A DNA stretch of 64,000 nucleotides from Gemmobacter lanyuensis (GTDB lineage: Bacteria > Pseudomonadota > Alphaproteobacteria > Rhodobacterales > Rhodobacteraceae): positions 338,480-402,479 of the forward strand of contig NZ_BMYQ01000002.1 in NCBI RefSeq assembly GCF_014652355.1, given 5' to 3'. Positions 44,205 to 53,182 of the stretch are shown piece after piece (positions within the stretch are counted from its first letter, which is position 1; each line of letters begins with the position of its first letter). The position numbers and the translations under genes were made by a program. Under the pieces are notes generated by a model. It did not search any database. It was not told the origin of the DNA and saw only the letters and a list, made by a program, of their open reading frames with translations.

Positions 44205-45605
44205 TCACGCTCCTCGGGGGGAAGACAAGATCCAGAGCCCGAGAACCGTGTAACCGATCATCAGAACGGTCATCGGCAGATGGGCCATGGGGCGGGCGGA
44301 AACGGGCGCGTCTTGGGCCGAAAGGCGCAGCGCCAGCAGCAGGGCAAGAAGATGCGCGCCCAGGATCAGCGCGAATTGCGTATTCCAGAGCGCGGTCATG
44401 AAGCCCCGATCGGTCAGGAACCCCATCGAGATGTAGAAGGGTTCCAATCCCAGCAGGGCATCGCCGCGAAAGAAGGGATCGTTCAGCGCGGCCAGCGCAT
44501 ATTGGCCGGCCGTCAGCAGCGTCATCAGGTAATGGGCGGCGTGATAGCCCGCGGCAATCGCCAGAAAGGCCAGCATCGCCGGCCCGGCAAGGGTCCAGAA
44601 CGGACCCGCGACCCGGCCCATCCGTTTCCCCAGCGCCAGCGCACCCAGAATGCTGCCAGCCGTCAGCGCCCAGGCCGCCAGAAGGCCCAGCGTGTTCACC
44701 CCCTGCACGGCGGAGCGTCCGGTGAATTCCAGCGGGTTTTCCCCGATCAGCGACATCCAGAAAAACGTCTCGATCAGCCCGTCGAAGGTCAGCGCCGCAA
44801 GGGCCAGCGTCAGAAAGGCGATGGCCGAAGGGGGCAGGGGCGGCATCGCCACGATCTGCGCCCCCGGCAGCCCCGCGCACAGTGTAACCCGCCCGCCCTG
44901 ATCGCGGCGCCAGATTGGCGCAATGCGCGACAGGAAGGTCAGATAGACCGTCAGGAATTCGCCCTGCCGCACCCAATCTTCACCTTCCGCCACGCCCAAC
45001 AGGAAGATCACCAGCCAATAGGCGCTGATCACCTGCGCCAGCGTCAGCGGATCATCGGGGTGCAGTGACACAAGCTGAAACCAGGTGAAGGCGAACAGAC
45101 CCAGGACGGCGGGCCAATAGCCTGATCGGGCAAGGCCGATCTGTCCTTGCCATCCCAGCACGTGCCGCACCAGCCGCACCGCTGCCGTCCAGGGGTTCAG
45201 CCCCCGCCACAGATCCCCCAGCAGGATCGAGGCCAGCGGCAGCACCACCCAGACCCCGGTCCAGAACACCAGTGTGAGCAGGTTGTGCATGGGATCGCGC
45301 GCGCCGTGGAACCCCAGAAACAAAAGCCCGATCATCAGTACCAGCCCCAGGTATGAGGTCAGCATCCCCGGCAGCCATTGCCGCCCCCTCCACAGCACAT
45401 GGGTGCGGAAGGCGGGCAGACGATGCGATGCGGCAGCAAAAACCGCCGTCAGGGCGACCGTGGCCCCCGCACCCGCGAGGTAATGCCCCGTCGGCAGCGT
45501 CAGGATGATCGAGGGCGGCAGCGCGCAGGCCAGCACGCCCCCCGGCTGCGCCGCTGCCAAGGCCGCCAGCGCCATGCGGCGCGGCAGGGCGCCCCCCGGT
45601 CTCAT
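44205..45605 (-). CDS. Unrecognised polytopic membrane protein in the catabolic operon
   Basis: The 466-residue protein has roughly eleven to twelve hydrophobic helices (for example residues 20-36, 43-58, 82-100, 112-130, 172-190, 210-225). Polar features include RLSGENPLEFTGRSAVQG-like sequence (LIGENPLEFTGRSAVQG, about 288-304), LSRIAPIWRRDQGGR and conserved-looking HxxxH spacing in AGYHAAHYLM. I do not recognise the family and see no transporter signature. It overlaps the DUF1185 gene by 4 nt, so it is part of the operon. It may be a transporter, a membrane electron-transfer partner of the reductase, or an integral hydrolase. Confidence 0.75.
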   Translation of the reverse strand: MRPGGALPRRMALAALAAAQPGGVLACALPPSIILTLPTGHYLAGAGATVALTAVFAAASHRLPAFRTHVLWRGRQWLPGMLTSYLGLVLMIGLLFLGFHGARDPMHNLLTLVFWTGVWVVLPLASILLGDLWRGLNPWTAAVRLVRHVLGWQGQIGLARSGYWPAVLGLFAFTWFQLVSLHPDDPLTLAQVISAYWLVIFLLGVAEGEDWVRQGEFLTVYLTFLSRIAPIWRRDQGGRVTLCAGLPGAQIVAMPPLPPSAIAFLTLALAALTFDGLIETFFWMSLIGENPLEFTGRSAVQGVNTLGLLAAWALTAGSILGALALGKRMGRVAGPFWTLAGPAMLAFLAIAAGYHAAHYLMTLLTAGQYALAALNDPFFRGDALLGLEPFYISMGFLTDRGFMTALWNTQFALILGAHLLALLLALRLSAQDAPVSARPMAHLPMTVLMIGYTVLGLWILSSPRGA

Positions 45606-46183
45606 CGCAGGCCGTCCTCGCCCTTGACCTGATGCAGCTCCAGACCACCCATCCGCGAATGGACGCGCGCCCCCCGCGCCATGGCGAGGATGAAGACGAT
45701 CTCGTCGGGGCGGGGGCCATCCGGGACGCCCACCTCCATCGCGTCGAAATGGCCGCGGACATAGGCCGCGTTGATATGGCCCAGCGGAATGTCGATCCTT
45801 GCGCCCATGGGGCCGACCTTCTTGGTCGAGGGCACGATGGCCCGGCTTTCACCCAGTCTTTCGCGCATCCCATACCCCCCCGGCGCATGCCAGAGCGCGC
45901 CGTGTTCCAGTTCCCCGGCGCTGCCGACGATCGCACCCTTGCCATAGGCATCAATGCCCTCGCGCCCGCCAAGCGCGGCAATCAGACGGTCCGCAAGCTG
46001 AAGGCCAAGGGGCTTCAGATCTTCCATCGCGGGTTGAAGGTCGGGTTCATGGCGATGGGCAAAGGGATTTCGCACCACGGCCAGAATCGCACCCCGCAGA
46101 CGGGGAAGCGCCGCAGGCGGACCGCCATCATGGTGGATCTCTTCGATCTGCAGGGTGATCTTGCGCAGGGGAAAGTCAGCCAT
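45602..46183 (-). CDS. DUF1185 'amino acid synthesis' family protein
   Basis: The 193-residue protein has the features I recall of the PF06684 family: a beta start IRKITLQIEEI-like segment (LRKITLQIEEIHHDGG), AILAVVRNPFAHRHEPDL, AIVGSAGELEHGALWHAPGGYGMRE and VPSTKKVGPMGARIDIPLGHINAAYVRGHFD. Despite the family name no reaction is known. It is often found next to 6-hydroxynicotinate reductase-like and UPF0280 genes, as here, so it probably acts on a ring-derived intermediate. It overlaps both neighbours (8 and 4 nt). Confidence 0.87.
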   Translation of the reverse strand: MADFPLRKITLQIEEIHHDGGPPAALPRLRGAILAVVRNPFAHRHEPDLQPAMEDLKPLGLQLADRLIAALGGREGIDAYGKGAIVGSAGELEHGALWHAPGGYGMRERLGESRAIVPSTKKVGPMGARIDIPLGHINAAYVRGHFDAMEVGVPDGPRPDEIVFILAMARGARVHSRMGGLELHQVKGEDGLR

Positions 46184-47012
46184 GGGCAGGCTCCTCTTCG
46201 GGCGTCAGGGCAATCTGGCCGATGTATCGGGCCTGAGGGTGCAGGAAAAGCGCGGCCCCGACAATCACCTCGGTTGAGGCAAGGGTCCGGGCATGGCGGA
46301 CCCCGGTTTCCAGGGCCTGGGCGATTTCCTGGGCAGTCAGCGGACCAAGCCCCGTGGTCACAGGGCGCGCGCCCAGGTCGGTGTCGGCCTGCAGGTCGCA
46401 AGCCGGGTGGCGCCGGACCGCGGGATGACCCGGCAGGTCCACCCTATTGGCGATCATGGTGGCTGCTGCATCGGCCTCGGCTGCCGTTCGGGCCAGCACG
46501 GTGACGGCATCGGCAATCCCGAAGGACCAGCTTCGCCCGCGCCAGCCCGACGTGGCCACCCCGCGCACCGGGTCTTCATGGCGCAGCGTGATGTGCACGC
46601 CATGCCCGGCGATGGCCAGTGTCGTTGCGGTGCCCGGTGTCAGGTGCAGGGCAATATCGCCGCCGTTGTTCACATAGGCCCGCGTAAGGCCGGGCCGGGG
46701 CATCACCGCCAGCACGGTTTCCGCCACCGCCCCCGCCACCGCCGCCATGGGGGTGATGAAGGCGGGCCGGTGCGCTGCGACGGCGGCGGCCATCCGCCGG
46801 GCGCACAGCCCTGTCAGCGGCACGGGGTCTGCCGCGCGCAAGGCAGGCAGTTCGGCCACCAGCTCGTCCAGCAGGGGGGCAAAACGGAGGGTAGCTGCAT
46901 CCAGTGCCGCAGCTATGGCGCCGGGCGTGCCATCCGCCCCGATGACAAGGTCGATCGGCCCATGATGCAGATGCAGTCGCCCGTCGGGCAGGGTCCGTGC
47001 TTCAGCTGCCAT
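46176..47012 (-). CDS. UPF0280 family protein
   Basis: Start ATG 47012 overlaps the reductase stop by 11 nt and gives 278 residues, the normal size. AVAGAVAETVLAVM, the AYVNNGGDIALHL motif (about 145-158) and GVATSGWRGRSWSFGIADAVTVLA are the conserved blocks, recalling the NGGDI and threonine region of ApbE flavin transferases, with which UPF0280 is thought to share a fold. It may therefore attach or handle a flavin for the neighbouring reductase. That function is inference. Confidence 0.87.
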   Translation of the reverse strand: MAAEARTLPDGRLHLHHGPIDLVIGADGTPGAIAAALDAATLRFAPLLDELVAELPALRAADPVPLTGLCARRMAAAVAAHRPAFITPMAAVAGAVAETVLAVMPRPGLTRAYVNNGGDIALHLTPGTATTLAIAGHGVHITLRHEDPVRGVATSGWRGRSWSFGIADAVTVLARTAAEADAAATMIANRVDLPGHPAVRRHPACDLQADTDLGARPVTTGLGPLTAQEIAQALETGVRHARTLASTEVIVGAALFLHPQARYIGQIALTPEEEPAHG

Positions 47013-48474
47013 TGCCGCGCCCCTTGGGGTGCAGCTGTATCCCGCAGGGGTATTCGCCCCCATGGTCCAGCACATCGGGCAGGCTGCGGATCGCGCCTTC
47101 GTGACCGCCGAGCGCCAGATAGGTCGCCCGCGGCAAGGTAAACTCCAGCGGCGCCACCAGCGCCGGGGTCGGCACCGCACCGAAGGCATTCTCGGGCAGA
47201 TCCAGCACATCGACCATGAAGGTGATCCCGCCCCCCGGCCACACATAGCAGGACGCCCCCCCGCAACTGAGCCGCGTTTCCCCCGCCTGCACCGATCGTG
47301 TCAGCTGCACCGGGTTTTCCGTCACCCCCGCGCGCAGGCTGCCGCCCGCGCCCGCCATGAACAGCACCGTGCAGCGTGAGGGTTCGCAATTTTCGGCGAT
47401 GATGCCGATGCTTGGCCGCAGCGCCGTGGGCAGGGGGGCAGGGCGCGGGATCAGATCGGCGTCGAGGATGTAATAGCCCCAATCCTCGCCCGTGGTGGAG
47501 ATCATCAAAAGCCGCAGACCGGGACGCGCGCCCTTTTCGGGGTTCCAGGCGCCGAGGATCGCCAGCGGATCGGTCAGGCTTGTCCCACCCCAGCCCAGAC
47601 CGGGCGATGAGACGCGGAAATAACGGCCCGGTGTGGATCGGTGCCCCTTGATGCGGATGCCGGTCGCGGGCCAGCCGATCACCTTGCCCGCCTGATGTTC
47701 CGAAACGACACCGGTGATATGGTCATCGACGACCACGACTTCATCCAGCAGGCCCTGCTGCTGGAGGTCGCGCCATTGCGCGGCGAACATGCCGATGGTG
47801 GCCGAGCCGCAGCCGACGCGCATCCGGTCTTCCCGCCGGCCATCGACGACGGGGGCGGCGCCGGCCTGCACCACGATCTCGGACCCGCCATCGATGGTAA
47901 GGGTCACGGCCTCGCGGTTGCAGAGCGCGAGCAATGTGGCGCAGGTCAGCCGCCCTTCGGCCTTGCCGCCCCCGGTCAGGTGATGCACCCCCCCAAGCGC
48001 CAGCATCTGCGACCCGTATTCGGCCGTAGTGACATGGCCGACGATTTCGCCCCCGGCGCGCACCGGCGCCCCTTCGGGGCCAAGATGGCGGTCGGTGTCG
48101 ATCTTCACCTTGACGCCGCAATAGGAAAAGATCGCCTCCGTGACGACGGTGATCATGTCGGCGTCCGCGACGCGGGACGAGACGATGAAGGGCGCGGCCT
48201 TGAAATCAGGGTAGGTCGTGCCGGCACCGATGGCCGTCAGCTCGATATCCGCGGGCGGGGCCAGCGTGCCGCTCCAGCTGCCTGCGGCGAAGGGGATGAC
48301 GCCGGTGCCTTCGGTAAGGGCCTGCGACAGAATCAGCAGCGGATCGGTTCGGAGGATGCGGCCCTGATGGTTGGCATAACGGTCGCAGGCACCGGTCTGG
48401 CCGGGGGCGATGTAGCACATGACGGGGCAGGCATCGCAGCGGATCTTGTCGGACGGGGCGCGCGGGCTGGTCAT
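47002..48474 (-). CDS. 6-hydroxynicotinate reductase-like Fe-S protein
   Basis: The 490-residue protein has an N-terminal ferredoxin-like cysteine cluster, [19 protein letters not shown] (Cys at about 14, 17, 21 and 29). The body includes [51 protein letters not shown] and [18 protein letters not shown]. This matches proteins annotated as 6-hydroxynicotinate reductase, which in Eubacterium barkeri reduces 6-hydroxynicotinate to 1,4,5,6-tetrahydro-6-oxonicotinate. It overlaps the molybdenum hydroxylase by 4 nt. The exact substrate is inferred; a related hydroxylated pyridine or pyrimidine acid is possible. Confidence 0.82.
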   Translation of the reverse strand: MTSPRAPSDKIRCDACPVMCYIAPGQTGACDRYANHQGRILRTDPLLILSQALTEGTGVIPFAAGSWSGTLAPPADIELTAIGAGTTYPDFKAAPFIVSSRVADADMITVVTEAIFSYCGVKVKIDTDRHLGPEGAPVRAGGEIVGHVTTAEYGSQMLALGGVHHLTGGGKAEGRLTCATLLALCNREAVTLTIDGGSEIVVQAGAAPVVDGRREDRMRVGCGSATIGMFAAQWRDLQQQGLLDEVVVVDDHITGVVSEHQAGKVIGWPATGIRIKGHRSTPGRYFRVSSPGLGWGGTSLTDPLAILGAWNPEKGARPGLRLLMISTTGEDWGYYILDADLIPRPAPLPTALRPSIGIIAENCEPSRCTVLFMAGAGGSLRAGVTENPVQLTRSVQAGETRLSCGGASCYVWPGGGITFMVDVLDLPENAFGAVPTPALVAPLEFTLPRATYLALGGHEGAIRSLPDVLDHGGEYPCGIQLHPKGRGNGS

Positions 48475-51161
48475 GGCGGCCCCCGATCCTTCAGGGCTGC
48501 CAGCAGCCGATGGGGCAGCACAGGCAGGCGGTCCGGGATCACCCCGGTGGCATGGCGGATCGCGTTCAGAATGGCGGGCGTGGTCGGGATCAGCGTATGT
48601 TCCCCCAGTCCCTTGGCGCCAAAGGGGCCTTCGGGGTCCGGCACCTCGATCAGCAGGCAGTCGATCGGCGGTACGTCGGAGGTGGTCGGAATCAGGTAAT
48701 CATGCAGGTTGTCGGTGCGGCCGGGGATATATTCCTCCATCAGCGCCATGCCGATGCCCTGTGCGATGCCGCCCTCGATCTGCCCGCGGGCCAGCGTGGG
48801 GTTGATCGCCCGGCCCAGATCATGCGCCGCCGTGACGCGCAGCAGATGCGTGGTACCAAGCGCAAGATCCACCTCAAGCTCGACCATCTGGGCGCCAAAC
48901 CCATAGACCGCATAGGGCGTGCCTTGCCCGTCGGGGTCGAGCGGTTGCGTCGGGGGATCGTAGGTTTCCTCCGCCATCAGCGCATAGCCGAGCGGATTGA
49001 CGGGCAGCGCCGCCAGATCGAGCTGTGCCTGCCGCCCGCCCGCGATGGCCTGCACGGTGGGGCCGCGCAGCGTCAGACTGGCGCTGTCATCCATGTTCAT
49101 CCGGCGCAGCAGATCGGCCCGCAGCGCCGCCGCCGCAGCCTGTGCCGCCCGGCCCGAGACATAGGTCTGCCGACTGGCCGAGGTCTTGCCCGCATCCGGC
49201 GTCAGGCCGGTATCCGGCCCGATCAGGTGCAGCGCCCCGAGCGGCAGGCCCAGCGTTTCCGCTACGATCTGCGCGATGACGGTGTTTGACCCCTGCCCGA
49301 TGTCGGTGGCCCCCTGATGCAGCACCAGCGCGCCATCGGGGCGCAGCCCGATCCGGATGGTCGAGGGGTTGGGAAGCGAGGTATTGCCGCAGCCATACCA
49401 GCCACAGGCCAGCCCCACCCCGCGCGCGCGGCCCTTCGCGGCGGCGGTCGCGGCCCGGGCGCGCTGCCAATGCGGGCGCAGCGCCAGCAGACATTCGCGG
49501 ATGCCCGGGGCAGTCAGTTTTTGCCCGCAGGTTGTGGCATCGCCGGGCGCCAGCGCGTTTCGCAGGCGGAACTCCAGCGGGTCAAACCCGGCCTGTTCTG
49601 CCAGCTGGTCGATCAGCGTTTCCTGAAGCGCGGTTGCCTGCGGCACGCCAAAGCCGCGGAAGGCCCCCGAAACCGGGCCGTTGGTGTGCAGCGCCCGCGC
49701 CGTCGCAGTGATCGCAGGCAGACGATAGGGCCCCGAGGCATGGACCGGCACGCGGTTTGCCACCGTCGGCCCCCAGCTGGCATAGGCGCCGGTGTCAAAG
49801 CGGCCCTCGAACAGCATTCCGGTCAGTCGGCCTTCCGCATCGCAGCCCAGCGTCGCCCGCAGGTCGGCCGGGTGGCGTTTCGTGGTGGCGATCATGCTTT
49901 CCGCCCGAGTGAAGACCATGCGGCAGGGCCGCCCTGTCCGCAGCGTGACCAGCCCGATCAGCGGTTGCAGGCTGAGATCAAGCTTCGATCCGAACCCGCC
50001 CCCGACGGCCGAAGGCAGGATGTGCAGCCGATCGGGCGGCAGGTTCAGAATGGCGGCAGTGTCATCGCGGTCGAGCATCGGCGCCTGGGTGCAGGCGCGG
50101 ATGCATAGGGTTTCACCCTCCCACCAGGCGGCACCGGCTTCGGGTTCGATATAGGCATGTTCGACATGGGCGGTCGTCAGCTGCCCGCTGATGTGATGGG
50201 TCGAGGCCGCGAGCGCCGCCGCCGGATCGCCGCGATGGACGCGCCCCTCGATCAGCAGGTTGCCGGGGCGGTGATCATGCAGAGGGGCCGCTGTTTCTGC
50301 GGTATCGAAGGTGACGGCGGGCAGTGCGTGCCAAGTGACCGGGAAATCCGTCAGGTCGGGGTCGGGCTGGTCGTCTGGCGTGGCGACAAGTGCCACGGCT
50401 TCGCCCCGGAAGCGCACATGTCCTTCGGCCAGCGCCGGCTGATCGGCATGGGCCGGGATGACGCCGAAACGATTGCGCCCGGGAATATCGGCGGCCGTAA
50501 AGACGGCCGCCCCCCGCGCTTGGGCCCAAGCCGCCAGATCGCCCAGATCGAACCGTGCCGGAGCCATCGGCGCGCGGATCGCCCGCACCAGCAGCCCGCC
50601 GCGGCACCACAGATCGGCGCCGAACAGATCGCCCTGCACCTTGGCCTGTCCATCGATCCGGGGGATGGATGTCCCGATGATCCCATCAGCCTCCGGCTGC
50701 GGAGAATGCGGATCCAGCGCCGTGCAGACCGCCGTCAGGATCGCGCCATAGCCGGTGCAGCGGCACAGCACGCCGCCCAGGGCGACCTCGGCCTCGGCCC
50801 GGCTGGGATGGGGATTGCGGTGCAGAAGCGCCGTTGCCGTCAGAAGCATCGCTGGGGTGCAGATGCCACATTGCGCGGCGCCATGGCGCAGAAAGCTGTC
50901 GCGCAGCGCGGTCAGCATCGGGTCGTCGCCTTCGATGGTCAGCACATTGCGGCCTGCCACACGGGCCACCGGGGTCAGGCAGGCGCAGGTCGGCGCTCCC
51001 TCCACCAGGACCGTGCAGGCCCCGCAATCACCTGCGTCGCAGCCGATCTTGGTGCCGGTCAGCCCGGCCTCTTCGCGGAGCGCATCCGACAAGCGGCGGG
51101 TGGCGCCGTGCAGGGTGGCGGGCTGGCCGTTCAGGCGCAGGGGGATGGGGGCGCCGCTCAT
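48471..51161 (-). CDS. Molybdenum hydroxylase with fused 2Fe-2S and molybdopterin subunits (xanthine dehydrogenase family)
   Basis: The 896-residue protein joins a small iron-sulfur subunit (about 1-155; [21 protein letters not shown] for one 2Fe-2S cluster, CGICTPAML and CRCTGYG for the other) to a molybdopterin-binding subunit (about 165-896; [23 protein letters not shown], and C-terminal [12 protein letters not shown] with the active-site Glu of the family). These enzymes hydroxylate N-heteroaromatic carbons with water. Together with the FAD gene it should convert a compound such as nicotinate to the 6-hydroxy form. The fusion is a variation on the usual three-gene layout. It overlaps both neighbours by 4 nt. 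No XdhC-type maturation gene is near. Confidence 0.92.
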   Translation of the reverse strand: MSGAPIPLRLNGQPATLHGATRRLSDALREEAGLTGTKIGCDAGDCGACTVLVEGAPTCACLTPVARVAGRNVLTIEGDDPMLTALRDSFLRHGAAQCGICTPAMLLTATALLHRNPHPSRAEAEVALGGVLCRCTGYGAILTAVCTALDPHSPQPEADGIIGTSIPRIDGQAKVQGDLFGADLWCRGGLLVRAIRAPMAPARFDLGDLAAWAQARGAAVFTAADIPGRNRFGVIPAHADQPALAEGHVRFRGEAVALVATPDDQPDPDLTDFPVTWHALPAVTFDTAETAAPLHDHRPGNLLIEGRVHRGDPAAALAASTHHISGQLTTAHVEHAYIEPEAGAAWWEGETLCIRACTQAPMLDRDDTAAILNLPPDRLHILPSAVGGGFGSKLDLSLQPLIGLVTLRTGRPCRMVFTRAESMIATTKRHPADLRATLGCDAEGRLTGMLFEGRFDTGAYASWGPTVANRVPVHASGPYRLPAITATARALHTNGPVSGAFRGFGVPQATALQETLIDQLAEQAGFDPLEFRLRNALAPGDATTCGQKLTAPGIRECLLALRPHWQRARAATAAAKGRARGVGLACGWYGCGNTSLPNPSTIRIGLRPDGALVLHQGATDIGQGSNTVIAQIVAETLGLPLGALHLIGPDTGLTPDAGKTSASRQTYVSGRAAQAAAAALRADLLRRMNMDDSASLTLRGPTVQAIAGGRQAQLDLAALPVNPLGYALMAEETYDPPTQPLDPDGQGTPYAVYGFGAQMVELEVDLALGTTHLLRVTAAHDLGRAINPTLARGQIEGGIAQGIGMALMEEYIPGRTDNLHDYLIPTTSDVPPIDCLLIEVPDPEGPFGAKGLGEHTLIPTTPAILNAIRHATGVIPDRLPVLPHRLLAALKDRGPP

Positions 51162-51973
51162 CCCGCGGCCTCGACCAGCGCGCGGCGCAGGATCTCGGCC
51201 CCTGCCTCGACGCGGTAGGCGGCGCTGGCTCGGATATCGTCCAGCGGTGCGACATGCGGCGCCAACGCAGGGGGGGTGATCTGCCGCGCGGCCTCGGTCG
51301 GCGTCAGGCCGATCAACCGCGTTTCGATGGCGCGCAGCCGCCGCGCGGTGGGGGCACAGGCGCCGATTGCGAGCACCACCTCGGCCAGCCGCCCGGCGGC
51401 CACCCGCACCCGGGCCGCCGCCATCGCGATCGAGATCACCAGATGTGCCCGCGCGCCGAGCTTGACGAAGGCACTATCGCCTGCGCGGGGGGGCAGGTGA
51501 ACCGCGGTCAGGATTTCATCTGGCGCAAGGGCCGTCTGCCGTGGACCGGTCAGGAACTGTTCCACCGGCAGACGCCGCTGCCCGCGCGGGCCGGTCAGCT
51601 CGACCTCGGCCTCCAGCACCAGAAGCGGCGGCACCCCATCCGCGGCGGGCGAGGCATTGCAGAGGTTGCCGCCCAGGGTGCCCGCGGTCTGCACCTGCCA
51701 TCCGCCGACCTGCCGGGCGGCCTGCATCAGCGCCCGCGGCAGATCGGCCTGCAGGTCGGACCAGGGCGTTGCTGCCCCGATCCGAAGTCCTGCGGCAGTG
51801 CGGGTGATTCCGGTCACACCGGGCAGATCCGAGATATCCAGTGCCGCGAAAGGAAGGGATCGGGCCGATGTCGCGGGGTAAAGGTCGGTCCCGCCGGCCA
51901 GCAGGCGCCATTCGCCCGCCGCCATCAGATCGAAGGCATGTGCAAAGCTGTGAGGGCGCGCATAATCGGTCAT
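51158..51973 (-). CDS. FAD-binding subunit of the molybdenum hydroxylase
   Basis: Beginning at ATG 51973 ([17 protein letters not shown], with AAGG upstream) the product is 271 residues. [12 protein letters not shown] is the first FAD-binding motif and [22 protein letters not shown] the second, as in CoxM/XdhB. It passes electrons from the iron-sulfur centres to an acceptor. It is the first gene of the leftward catabolic run, 144 nt from the divergent marR gene, and overlaps the fused subunit by 4 nt. A longer form from 52045 would use a GTG without support. Confidence 0.92.
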   Translation of the reverse strand: MTDYARPHSFAHAFDLMAAGEWRLLAGGTDLYPATSARSLPFAALDISDLPGVTGITRTAAGLRIGAATPWSDLQADLPRALMQAARQVGGWQVQTAGTLGGNLCNASPAADGVPPLLVLEAEVELTGPRGQRRLPVEQFLTGPRQTALAPDEILTAVHLPPRAGDSAFVKLGARAHLVISIAMAAARVRVAAGRLAEVVLAIGACAPTARRLRAIETRLIGLTPTEAARQITPPALAPHVAPLDDIRASAAYRVEAGAEILRRALVEAAG

Positions 51974-52033
51974 CGGCGGCACCTTGGGCCTGTCAGGAAA
52001 AGGGGACCGGGGCAGCGAGAGTGGAATTTGTAT

Positions 52034-52073
52034 GTGTGCAAACACTGTGTCGCCATGGGGGGCTTTCTGTCAA
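52034..52073. promoter_or_regulatory. Candidate promoter/operator of the catabolic operon in the marR divergent region
   Basis: Reading leftward, TTGACA lies at 52073-52068 as a perfect -35 box, but the -10 at 17-nt spacing (ACACAG) is poor, as expected of an activator-dependent or repressed promoter. Next to it the dyad GTGT-GCAA-ACAC spans 52034-52045 and could bind MarR. Both are seen in the 72-nt core between the two divergent genes; their use is inferred. Confidence 0.4.
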
Positions 52074-52117
52074 TTGTCTTGCGTCATGGGCGATGCGCGG
52101 CTATCGCCTGAGCTGTG

Positions 52118-52537
52118 ATGGATGACGCAAACCCCTATGTTCTGGATGATCAGGTCGGCTATCTGCTGCGGCGGGTGACGCAACGGCATCTTGCCATCTT
52201 TTCCGAGCATATTCCTGAACTTACCACGATGCAATTCGCGGTTCTGGTGCGGCTTCACCAAGGCGGCCCCATGAGCCAGAACCACCTCGGACGTGCGGCC
52301 TCGATGGATGCGGCGACGGTGAAAGGGGTGGTCGGGCGCCTCGAAGTGCTGGGTCATGTGCGGCGCGAAGCGGACCCCGGTGATCGTCGCCGACTGACCG
52401 TGGCCATCACGCCGCAGGGCTGTGATCTTGTGGCCCGGTGCTACGAGACGGCGGTCAAAGTCACGGATGCAACGCTGCATCCGCTGAATGACAAGGAACG
52501 CCAACAGCTTATGGCGCTATTGGCGCGGCTGACCTGA
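52118..52537 (+). CDS. MarR family transcriptional regulator
   Basis: A 139-residue winged-helix protein: LLRRVTQRHLAIFSEHIPELTTMQFAVLVRL, recognition helix MSQNHLGRAASMDAATVKGVVGRLE and the wing DRRRLTVAITPQG are typical. A GTG directly before the ATG could also start it. Divergent from the molybdenum hydroxylase operon, it is the obvious regulator of the catabolic genes; MarR proteins next to degradation operons usually release DNA on binding an aromatic ligand. Confidence 0.92.
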   Translation: MDDANPYVLDDQVGYLLRRVTQRHLAIFSEHIPELTTMQFAVLVRLHQGGPMSQNHLGRAASMDAATVKGVVGRLEVLGHVRREADPGDRRRLTVAITPQGCDLVARCYETAVKVTDATLHPLNDKERQQLMALLARLT

Positions 52538-52678
52538 CGGCAATCTGCCGCAAAGACGGGCACAGAGGTTGCGGGAACGCCCATCTGGATCGGTGAGATT
52601 ACCCAAACGATAGTCTTTACCTGCGGAATATGGCCCAGTAGGGCCAGTGTTGTAGGTGCCATCAGGGCGAGGTCTGGG

Positions 52679-53182
52679 ATGCGAGCGATTTGGGGGGCGG
52701 CTGTTGCGCGGGTGCTGGGTGCGCTGTGCGTGCTGATCGCCCTTGGGGCCGTGCCGGCTCAGGCCGTGGATGCCGAAATCCTGCTGCGGCTGCGCGGGCC
52801 GGATGGCAAGGAAGTTGTCCAGACCCGGGAAATGCTTGATGCTTTGCCCGAAGTGCGGATCCGCACCTCGACCATCTGGACTGAGGGCGAGATCGAATTC
52901 AGCGGCCCGGCGCTACTGACGGTGCTGAAGGAGGTGGGGATCACCTCGGGGCGCGTCCGGCTGGCCGCGCTCAATGATTATGTCATCGAGCTGAATGTGG
53001 CCGACATGACGGATGATTACCCGATCCTGGCCATTCGCCGTGACGGAAAATCCTTCGGGGTGCGGGACAACGGACCGATCTGGGTCATTTACCCTTATGA
53101 TGCCGGGGCGATGTTCGCCACCGAGCGCATCTATGCTTCGAGCGTCTGGCAGTTGGTCCGGATCGAGGCGGTCGCGCCGTGA
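52679..53182 (+). CDS. Periplasmic molybdopterin-oxidoreductase-fold protein without cysteine, sensor partner
   Basis: The 167-residue protein has a signal peptide (about 1-29, cleaved near AQAVDA) and a mature domain with EIEFSGPALLTVLKEVGIT, AALNDYVIELNVADM, YPILAIRRDGKSF and NGPIWVIYPYD, the pattern of oxidoreductase molybdopterin-binding (SUOX-fold) domains. The mature part contains no cysteine, so it cannot ligate molybdenum as sulfite oxidase does. Its stop overlaps the GTG start of the hybrid kinase by 4 nt. It is likely a periplasmic binding or signal-input partner of that kinase and not an enzyme; this is inference. Confidence 0.8.
   Translation: MRAIWGAAVARVLGALCVLIALGAVPAQAVDAEILLRLRGPDGKEVVQTREMLDALPEVRIRTSTIWTEGEIEFSGPALLTVLKEVGITSGRVRLAALNDYVIELNVADMTDDYPILAIRRDGKSFGVRDNGPIWVIYPYDAGAMFATERIYASSVWQLVRIEAVAP

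Noticed and set aside
42136..44253. 705-codon plus-strand frame opposite livH and the binding protein
   Set aside because: The minus strand encodes recognisable LivH and a Tat-signal binding protein; the plus translation has no fold-like hydrophobic pattern.
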